Below, piece by piece: positions 57,870 to 64,000 of a stretch of 64,000 nt of DNA. The position numbers and the translations under genes were made by a program. The notes below the pieces were generated by a model, which saw nothing but the letters and a program-made list of their open reading frames with translations, did no database searches and was not told the origin of the DNA. The stretch spans positions 1 to 64,000 of the forward strand of contig JADJNY010000001.1 of the NCBI GenBank assembly GCA_016714045.1, read 5' to 3'. Numbering within the stretch: position 1 is the first letter of the stretch; each line of letters begins with the position of its first letter. The stretch is from Planctomycetota bacterium. GTDB taxonomy: Bacteria > Planctomycetota > UBA1135 > GCA-002686595.

Positions 57870-59645
57870 TCACTGATTGAGCGACGGCGTCCTCAACCGG
57901 AACCCCTCCGCCCCGAGCTCGTGCTCGTTCGCGAGGAAGAAGCTCGCGCCGCGCAGCACGCGGCCGAAGCCGTGCTTCGCGCGCAATTCGTCGAGCACCG
58001 CGTCGACGGCGCGGTGGCGGTCGGTGCGCGTGGGGGAATAAGGGGCGGAGTTCGTGCTCGCGTCGGCGGAGTGGTCGGCCGCGGAGCAAGCGTCCGGCGT
58101 GCCGGCTTCGTCTCCGGGTGAGCTGCCATGCTCGCCGCGACATGAAAGGGCGGACATCGACGCGGAGGGCGTCGAACCGCGTTCACCGGAGCCGTCGAAG
58201 CGCTCGCCGCGCTCCGCGCCCTCGTCGAACAGCGTCCCCTGCCAGCCCTGCGCGTGCGCGAAGCCCGACAGCGTGAGCCCGACGCGCTTCACGAGCGCGC
58301 GGCGGCGCGGGAGCTCCTTCAACAGCGCGCGCGCGGCCTGCGTCAGCTCCACGGTCGAGTCCGTCGCGCGCGCGAGCGTCTTGCGCTTCTCTTCTTCGCG
58401 GCCCGCGCCGTCGGGATCGCTCTTGCGCGCGCTCGCCGGCCGCGTGTCGACGTAGACGATGCGCACCGCGAGCGTCTTCGCGACCTGCCGGTGCTCGCGC
58501 AGCTTGTGCGTCGCGCGCTCCACCAGGTACGCGAGCATCGCCTCGACGACCTCGCGCCGGCCTTCCTCGGGCTCGAACGTGCTGTCGCGGCGGATCGACT
58601 TCGGCGGGAGCGCCGTCAGCGTGCCGTCCGCGGCGAGCGCGTGCGTCGTCTCCACCGGCTCGCGATCGATGCCGCGCGCGCGCTCGTGCAGCACGAGGCC
58701 CGGGAGCCCGAAGCTCGCGTACACGATCTCGCGCGTCGCGAGCGCGAACTCGCCGCACGTGCGGATCGAAAAGCGCTCGAGCATCCGCCCGATCGCGTGG
58801 CCCGCGCCGGGCACGAACTCGATCGGCAAGGGGCGCAGGAACGCGAGCTCGCGCCCCGGCAGCACCTCGCCGACGCCGCCGGGCTTCGCGAGCTTGCCCG
58901 CGAGGCGCGCCATCGTCTTGCTCGTGCCGACGCCGATCGTCGCGGGCAGGTCGACGTCTTTCTGGATGCGCGCGCGCAGCTCCGCCGCGACGTCGCACGC
59001 GGCGCCGAGCGCGCGCGTCGAGCCCGTGAGGTCGACGAAGAAGTCGTCGATCGACGCGACCTCGACTTTCGGCGACGCGGCGAGCAGGAGGCGCGTCACC
59101 GCCGCGCGCCGGCGGTTCGCGGCCTGCGAGTCGCCGCGGCGGAAGATCGCGCGCGGGCAGAGGCGTGCCGCTTCGGCGAGGCGCATCCCCGGCCGCACGC
59201 CGAACGCGCGCGCTTCGTAGGAGGAGGACATCACGAGGTTGCGCTCGTGCGAGAAGCCGCCGACGACGACGGGCTTCCCGCGCAGCTCGGGGTGCTCCGC
59301 CTGCTCGACCGAGGCCAGGAAGGCGTCGCAGTCGAGGTGCAGGATGCGCCGCGTGCGCGGCGGGAGTTCGGCGTCGCGGTGCGCGCGCCGCGGTGCGTGC
59401 GGTGCGGGCGGTGAGACGGAGCCGTGCGGCGAAGCGGACGTCGTGGAGTTCGCCGTCGCGCGCTCGGACGGGCTCGCGGTGGACGAGGGCGGGCCCGTGG
59501 AGTCCGCTGGGCGAGTGACGCAGGTCTCCGAGGCCCCGCTCGCGGACGGCACCGCGCTCTCCGCGTGCTCCGGAGGCGGTCGGAGCCCCGAGCCGTCTCC
59601 CTCCGAGCGCGGGGTGGGTGGGTTGCGCTCGGCGGGGGACGGCAT
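57870..59645 (-). CDS. dinB: Y-family DNA polymerase (DinB/Pol IV type)
   Basis: A 591-residue translesion polymerase. Residues 1-100 are a Ser/Pro/Ala-rich extension absent from ordinary DinB (about 350-400 residues). Then 'RILHLDCDAFLASVEQAEHP' (D105), 'VVVGGFSHERNLVMSSSYEA', 'RAFGVRPGM', and the catalytic pair region 'VEVASIDDFFVDLTG' (D200, D201), where DinB normally has S-I-D-E. 'PATIGVGTSKTMARLAGKLA' and the little-finger region follow. A second low-complexity insert lies at about 500-545. Probable role: error-prone bypass, likely under damage control with dnaE2, whose promoter element it shares. Confidence 0.85.
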   Translation of the reverse strand: MPSPAERNPPTPRSEGDGSGLRPPPEHAESAVPSASGASETCVTRPADSTGPPSSTASPSERATANSTTSASPHGSVSPPAPHAPRRAHRDAELPPRTRRILHLDCDAFLASVEQAEHPELRGKPVVVGGFSHERNLVMSSSYEARAFGVRPGMRLAEAARLCPRAIFRRGDSQAANRRRAAVTRLLLAASPKVEVASIDDFFVDLTGSTRALGAACDVAAELRARIQKDVDLPATIGVGTSKTMARLAGKLAKPGGVGEVLPGRELAFLRPLPIEFVPGAGHAIGRMLERFSIRTCGEFALATREIVYASFGLPGLVLHERARGIDREPVETTHALAADGTLTALPPKSIRRDSTFEPEEGRREVVEAMLAYLVERATHKLREHRQVAKTLAVRIVYVDTRPASARKSDPDGAGREEEKRKTLARATDSTVELTQAARALLKELPRRRALVKRVGLTLSGFAHAQGWQGTLFDEGAERGERFDGSGERGSTPSASMSALSCRGEHGSSPGDEAGTPDACSAADHSADASTNSAPYSPTRTDRHRAVDAVLDELRAKHGFGRVLRGASFFLANEHELGAEGFRLRTPSLNQ

Positions 59646-59663
59646 CGGGGCCTCCGAGGGCGA

Positions 59664-59681
59664 ACCCTAACGGATGGCGAA
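59664..59681 (-). promoter_or_regulatory. Shared translesion-polymerase promoter element, dinB copy
   Basis: On the minus strand TTCGCCATCCGTTAGGGT, 19-36 bases before the dinB start; 17 of 18 bases equal the element before dnaE2. With TAGGGT as -10 the transcript would begin roughly ten bases before the ATG. Confidence 0.65.
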
Positions 59682-59822
59682 CTCGTGCGCAAGCCCGCGC
59701 GCGACGATTCGTGAGCGATCGAGCGAGCGCGTGGCGTTCGGCGGCGCTCGAGTGCTCGCGAGGAGGGTGGACGCTGCCGCGGTCGAGAGCGGCACGCGGA
59801 AGGACGACGAAATCCGCCCGCT

Positions 59823-59884
59823 CGGTCACGATGTTCACCGCCGCCGTGCAACGCGCCCGCGTCGGGCGGCCTTCTCCTGGCACG
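59823..59884 (+). promoter_or_regulatory. Upstream block conserved between the two ECF-fusion paralogues
   Basis: The ~60 bases before the ATG align with 62852-62911 before the second paralogue (both start CGGTCA and include CGTGCAACGCGC). The reading frame upstream of the ATG is not conserved between them, so the block is more likely promoter/leader than coding, and it fixes the start at MPPPS. Confidence 0.5.
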
Positions 59885-62764
59885 ATGCCTCCGCCCTCCG
59901 ACTCGATGCTGACGGCGCTCCTCGCGGAGCAGGACTGGGTCCGCCGCCTCGCCCGCGGGCTCGCGAGCGACGCCGCGCGGGCGGACGACCTCGCGCAGGA
60001 GAGCTGGCTCGCGGCGCTGCGCCATCCGCCGCGCGACGCGCGCAACCTGCGCGCGTGGTTCGCGCGCGTAGTGAAGAGCCAGGCGCGCGATGCAGCGCGC
60101 GGCGACGCGCGGCGGCGGCGGCGCGAGGAGGAGCACGCGCGCGAGCTCGGCCTGAGCGCCGACTCGGTCGCGGGCGGTGCGCGCGCGAGTGAGCATGCTG
60201 CGCCGCACGGGTTCGCCGCGCACGGTGGGACCGAGCGCTCGCCCGCGGAGGCGGTGGAGCGCGCGGAGCTCGTGCGCGCGCTCGTCGACGCGGTGATGGC
60301 TCTGCACGAGCCGTACAAGAGCGCGCTGGTGCTCGTCTACTTCGAACACCTCGCGCCGAAAGACGCCGCAGCGCGCCTCGACCTGCCCGATGCGACGCTG
60401 CGCTCGCACGTGAAGCGCGGGCTCGAGCTCGTCCGCGCGCGGCTCGATCGCGAACACGGCGGATCGCGCGACGCATGGCTCGCGGGCGTGCTCGCGCTCG
60501 CGACCGAACCGCCGGCGCCGTTCATGCCCGGCGACGTCGTTCGCGCGCCGCGCACGCCGAGCGAGGCCGCGCGCACGCCGCAACCCGTCGCCCACTCTCG
60601 TTCTCTTCCCACGCACGCATCGAAGGAGATCCCCATGACCTGGAAGCTGACCTGGAAGCTCGCCGCGGCCCTCGTGCTCGCCGTGAGCGGTTCGATCACC
60701 GCGTCGTCGTTCCTGCGCGCGCCCTCCACGACCAGCGCGCCTTCGGCGCCGAGCTCGAGCTCGCTCGCGAGCACGAACGCGCCCCTCCCTGGGCCCGAAC
60801 GTCCCGCGCGCGGGCTCGCGACGGACACACCGCCGATCGCGGCCCTGCAGAGTGCTCCCGCGCTCGACGTGCAGCTCGTGTGGGAGCGCGACGGGGCACT
60901 CGCATCGGGCGTGCTGGTGTTCGTGGATCACCGGGACGCGTTCGACCGCACGGAACGTCTCGGCACGATCAGCGACGCCGCAGGCCACGCGCGCTTCGCG
61001 GCAGTGCCGATCGGACATCTCGATGTGCGCACGGACCGCGGCGGCCGCGCGTCCCTCGAGCACGACGGAAGCATGGTGCTCGCCGCGACGCTCGCGATCC
61101 CGCGGGGTGTGACTGTGCGTGGGCGCGTGACGGAGCACGACGGGCGCGCCGCGGCGGGTGCCGAGGTCTTCCTCGCGCCGCGCGGCTCACAAGGCGAGCA
61201 CCTCGCTCCCGCGGCGCTCGCGGATGCCGACGGACGCTTCGAACTGCGCGATGTCGAGATGGGAGCTCACGTCGGCGCACGCGAGTCCGGTCGCGCGCCG
61301 TCGAACGCGTTCGAGGTCCGCGGCGAGCCTGACGCGACGCAGGAGTGCGTGCTCGTGCTGCTCGGACCCGGCGGAGCGCTCGAGGGCACGGTGCGCGATC
61401 CGGGCGGGGCACCGATCGCGAACGCGCGCGTGCTCGCGGGAGCGACGCTCGCGGGCTACGGCGCGCGGATCGCGAACCCGCTCGAGAGCGCGCAGGTCGC
61501 GCCGCGTCGCGTTGTGCTGACGGACGACGAGGGGCACTACCTCCTCGATGGCCTCGCGCCGGGCTCGAACGCGGTGCGCGTGCTCGCGTCGGGCTTCCCG
61601 GAGTACGCATCGACGCTCGTCGTCGCTGTGGGCGCCGCGACCGCATTGGACGTCACGCTCACGCCCGCCGCGCGGCTCGCGGGCCGCGTGCTCGATGCGA
61701 GCGGCGCGCCGGTCGCCGGGTGTCGCGTGCAGCTCGAACGCTGGAACGAAGCCGGGTACGCGCGCACGGATACGGACGCACTCGGCTGCTTCGCGATCGA
61801 GGGTCTCGCCGCGGGCACTCCGACGCTGCGCGCGTTCCATCCCGTGCTCGGTCGCGTGCTCGCGCAGCCGGTGCTCGCACTCGGGAGCGAGACGACGCTC
61901 GAGCTCACTCTCGATCCGGGCCGCACGATCACGGGCCGCGTCGAGGATGCCCTGGGACACCCGCTCGCGGGCTGGCGCGTGCGAGTGAATGAGGAGTGGG
62001 AGACGATCACCGACGCCGAGTTCGACGAGTGGATCGCGTGGAACGGGATCCAGCGTTCGAGTGACGCGCGCACGGACGCCGACGGCCGTTTCGCGCTGTG
62101 CAACCTGCCCGCATGGAGCGTCGGCCTCGAAGTGCGCCCCACGAACCTCGGCCCGCAGTACGGACAACCGGCCTTCGCGATGCAGGTCCAAGCGCCCGCG
62201 CACGACCTCGTGCTCCGCGTCGACGCGAGTGTGCAACCGACGGCGTGGATCACGGGTACGGTGGCCGACGAGGACGGTCACCCCGTAGGCGCCGCGCAGC
62301 TCTACGCGGTGAACACGAGCGCGGTCTACGGCGGGGTAGCGACGATCGCGACGATCGAGCCCGCGACCGGCCGTTTCCGAGCCGGCCCGCTCGTCGCTGG
62401 CGAGTATCGCGTGAGCGCGCGCGCTCCCGGTCTCGTTCCGACCGAGCTCGGACCCTGGACCGTGCAGGGCGAAGAGCTCGCCGTCGGCGAGCAGCGTCTG
62501 AGGTTCGGCGGAACGCTGCGCGTCACGCTGCTCCATCGCGACTCGGTGAGCCGATCGGTGAGCCTGCAGCTCGACGGCGCGTCGAGCGGCGACCTCGAGC
62601 TCGCGTACGATCGCGCGCTCTCGAGCCCGCTCGCGCCGGGCGGCTACACCGTGCTCGTGGCGTTCGACCAGGTCCCGCGGCGCGACCGCCCGTTCCCCGT
62701 CGTCGTCCAGGCGCGGCAGGAGACGACGCTCGAGATCGACCTCGCGAGCTTCGGCGACCACTGA
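59885..62764 (+). CDS. ECF sigma factor fused to a membrane segment and carboxypeptidase-regulatory-like repeats
   Basis: A 959-residue fusion. Residues 1 to about 195 are an ECF sigma factor: region 2 'LAEQDWVRRLARGLASDAAR', 'ADDLAQESWLAALRHPPRDA'; region 4 'ALVLVYFEHLAPKDAAARLD', 'LPDATLRSHVKRGLELVRAR'. A TM helix lies at about 256-277 (after M251). The remaining ~680 residues hold seven or so CarboxypepD_reg/Cna-B-like beta-sandwich repeats ('GVTVRGRVTEHDGRAAAGAE', 'GTVRDPGGAPIANARVLAGA', 'GRVLDASGAPVAGCRVQLER'). An AAGGAG site 8 bases before M251 suggests a second product lacking the sigma part. This would link an envelope sensor directly to a sigma factor. A paralogue follows. Confidence 0.83.
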   Translation: MPPPSDSMLTALLAEQDWVRRLARGLASDAARADDLAQESWLAALRHPPRDARNLRAWFARVVKSQARDAARGDARRRRREEEHARELGLSADSVAGGARASEHAAPHGFAAHGGTERSPAEAVERAELVRALVDAVMALHEPYKSALVLVYFEHLAPKDAAARLDLPDATLRSHVKRGLELVRARLDREHGGSRDAWLAGVLALATEPPAPFMPGDVVRAPRTPSEAARTPQPVAHSRSLPTHASKEIPMTWKLTWKLAAALVLAVSGSITASSFLRAPSTTSAPSAPSSSSLASTNAPLPGPERPARGLATDTPPIAALQSAPALDVQLVWERDGALASGVLVFVDHRDAFDRTERLGTISDAAGHARFAAVPIGHLDVRTDRGGRASLEHDGSMVLAATLAIPRGVTVRGRVTEHDGRAAAGAEVFLAPRGSQGEHLAPAALADADGRFELRDVEMGAHVGARESGRAPSNAFEVRGEPDATQECVLVLLGPGGALEGTVRDPGGAPIANARVLAGATLAGYGARIANPLESAQVAPRRVVLTDDEGHYLLDGLAPGSNAVRVLASGFPEYASTLVVAVGAATALDVTLTPAARLAGRVLDASGAPVAGCRVQLERWNEAGYARTDTDALGCFAIEGLAAGTPTLRAFHPVLGRVLAQPVLALGSETTLELTLDPGRTITGRVEDALGHPLAGWRVRVNEEWETITDAEFDEWIAWNGIQRSSDARTDADGRFALCNLPAWSVGLEVRPTNLGPQYGQPAFAMQVQAPAHDLVLRVDASVQPTAWITGTVADEDGHPVGAAQLYAVNTSAVYGGVATIATIEPATGRFRAGPLVAGEYRVSARAPGLVPTELGPWTVQGEELAVGEQRLRFGGTLRVTLLHRDSVSRSVSLQLDGASSGDLELAYDRALSSPLAPGGYTVLVAFDQVPRRDRPFPVVVQARQETTLEIDLASFGDH
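60622..60637 (+). promoter_or_regulatory. Internal ribosome binding site and ATG inside the ECF fusion
   Basis: GAAGGAGATCCCC precedes ATG 60635 in frame. It would start a 709-residue protein beginning MTWKLTWKLAAALVLAVSG, which has the form of a signal/anchor sequence. Confidence 0.5.
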
Positions 62765-62790
62765 CGAGCCGGGCCGCGCGGAGTCCGGCG

Positions 62791-62824
62791 GCGAACCGCG
62801 GGAAGCCGCACCACCGGGGTTCGC
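62791..62824 (+). terminator. Hairpin between the ECF-fusion paralogues
   Basis: GCGAACC (62791-62797) pairs with GGTTCGC (62818-62824) around a GC-rich loop, 27 bases after the first paralogue's stop. No T tract. Confidence 0.35.
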
Positions 62825-62911
62825 TGCGCCGCGCGACAGGTGCGCGGGTTTCGGTCAGGATGTCCGCGGCCGCGTGCAACGCGCGCGAGCGCGGCGGCTT
62901 TCCTCCTCCGC

Positions 62912-64000
62912 ATGCCCCCGCCTTCCGAATCGATGCTCGCGGCCTTGTTGGCCGAGAAGGACTGGGTCCGCCGGCTCGCGCGCGGGCTCGCGAGCGACGC
63001 GCAGAGGGGAGACGACCTCGCGCAGGAGAGTTGGCTTGCGGCGCTGCGGCATCCCCCGCGCGACGCGAGCAACCTGCGCGCGTGGTTCGCGCGGCTCGTG
63101 CGGCACAAGGCGCGCGACGCGGCGCGCGGCGACGCGCGACGTTCGCAGCGCGAGCTGGAGCACGCGCGCGTGTTCGGCGTCGTCGCGGACGAGCACGGCA
63201 GCGAAGGCGGATTCGAAGTGGAGGACGGGCACGCCCACCGCGGACGCGTCGGGAGCGCACTCCCCTGCGTGGACCGTTCGCCCGCGGAGGCGGTGGAGCG
63301 CGCGGAGCTCGTGCGCGCGCTCGTCGACGCGGTGATGGCTCTGCACGAGCCGTACAAGAGCGCCTTGGTGCTCGTCTACTTCGAAGGCCTCGCGCCAAAG
63401 GACGCCGCAGCGCGCCTCGACCTGCCCGACGCGACGCTGCGCTCGCACGTGAAGCGCGGGCTCGAGCTCGTGCGCGCGCGGCTCGATCGCGAACACGGCG
63501 GGCGCGAAGTGTGGCTCGCAGGCGTGGCCGGGCTCGCGTTCGACGCGCTGCATCGTCCTTCGCCGCTCGCCCCGCCCGCGGGGACGATCGCGGCGGCAAC
63601 GGGGGTCTTGATCATGAAGACGAAGTTCGCGGTGGCGTTCATCCTGCTCCTCGGGCTCGCGTGGTTCGCCTGGTCGCGCTTCGCGGACGAGCGGCGCGCG
63701 GCTCCGGGGCGACGCGTTGCGCCGGATCCCGTCGAGCTCGCGCGCCAGGAGCTCGCGCGGCTCCCCGAGCTCCCCGCCGCGCGCACGCCGATCGTCGAAG
63801 CAGCCCCCGCGGCGGCACCGGCGGCTTCGAGCGCGACGACGGGCGCGATCGAGCTCGAACTCGTCTTCGCGCGCGATGGCCGGCCCGCTCCGCACGAGCT
63901 CGTGGAGGTCGCGACGTGGGACGCGTTCCTGCGCCCGACCTTCGTCGACGTCGTCACGGACGCGGAGGGCCGAGCGCGCATCGACGGCTTGCGGCCCGGG
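62912..64000 (+). CDS. ECF sigma factor-membrane protein fusion, second paralogue (truncated by window end)
   Basis: The frame is open from ATG 62912 to the last base (363 codons). It starts MPPPSESMLAALLAEKDWVR and is nearly identical to the upstream paralogue in sigma regions 2 and 4 ('DLAQESWLAALRHPPRDASN', 'HEPYKSALVLVYFEGLAPKD', 'DATLRSHVKRGLELVRARLD'). The inter-region linker differs. A TM helix follows an in-frame ATG at 63614 (residue 235: MKTKFAVAFILLLGLAWFAW), and the beginning of a first carboxypeptidase-regulatory-like repeat ('VDVVTDAEGRARIDGLRPG') is visible at the end. No strong ribosome binding site precedes the internal ATG here. Confidence 0.82.
   Translation, partial: MPPPSESMLAALLAEKDWVRRLARGLASDAQRGDDLAQESWLAALRHPPRDASNLRAWFARLVRHKARDAARGDARRSQRELEHARVFGVVADEHGSEGGFEVEDGHAHRGRVGSALPCVDRSPAEAVERAELVRALVDAVMALHEPYKSALVLVYFEGLAPKDAAARLDLPDATLRSHVKRGLELVRARLDREHGGREVWLAGVAGLAFDALHRPSPLAPPAGTIAAATGVLIMKTKFAVAFILLLGLAWFAWSRFADERRAAPGRRVAPDPVELARQELARLPELPAARTPIVEAAPAAAPAASSATTGAIELELVFARDGRPAPHELVEVATWDAFLRPTFVDVVTDAEGRARIDGLRPG

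Overview
The window is about 70% GC, with almost every third codon position G or C. It looks like a fragment of a Planctomycetota chromosome, probably from an uncultured or marine lineage. The support is indirect: several ECF sigma factors, two of them fused to large membrane-anchored carboxypeptidase-regulatory-like proteins; a secreted protein ending in the Cys-rich 'CPCxN...GCxNS' module I associate with planctomycete surface proteins; FG-GAP and PQQ-like propellers; and many orphan membrane proteins. No rRNA or tRNA gene was seen, so the taxonomy is inference.

Layout. 0-6 kb: small membrane proteins, an FmdB zinc ribbon, a CPBP protease, an ECF sigma factor and a secreted dockerin-like propeller. 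6.2-15.6 kb: a translationally coupled glycogen operon (debranching enzyme, GT4 glucan synthase, GH57 enzyme, and one giant ORF joining a GT3 glycogen synthase to a GT35 phosphorylase), closed by two hairpins. 15.8-21.5 kb: a large lipoprotein, a secreted protein, and an ECF sigma/FecR-like pair. 21.7-29.2 kb: S9 peptidase, SASA esterase, class I HMG-CoA reductase and EF-G with a clear intrinsic terminator. 29.4-39.7 kb: pilin-like membrane protein, BrnT/BrnA toxin-antitoxin pair, PQQ-like propeller, Tex with an RGG-like tail, PEP-protein phosphotransferase and a protein made of four Myb/SANT-like repeats. 39.85-40.12 kb: a heptanucleotide-repeat island. 40.1-44.2 kb: error-prone DnaE2 polymerase. 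44.4-57.7 kb: a dense run of accessory genes, many with ATGA/GTGA overlaps. 57.9-59.6 kb: Y-family DNA polymerase. 59.9-64 kb: tandem ECF-fusion paralogues, the second cut by the window end.

The strongest undescribed signals are: (i) an 18-nt element, one mismatch between copies, in front of both translesion polymerases (dnaE2 and the dinB-like gene, about 15 kb apart), which suggests a shared damage-response promoter; (ii) the glycogen synthase-phosphorylase fusion; (iii) tandem sigma-factor fusions, the complete one with a ribosome binding site in front of its membrane half; (iv) the four-repeat Myb-like protein; (v) TAnnnT hexamers 6-10 nt before several start codons, suggesting leaderless transcripts.

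Four otherwise intact genes (phosphorylase, EF-G, brnT, a metalloprotease) each carry a single-base frameshift. EF-G is essential, so sequencing or assembly indels are the likeliest explanation, but each site is listed so it can be checked.
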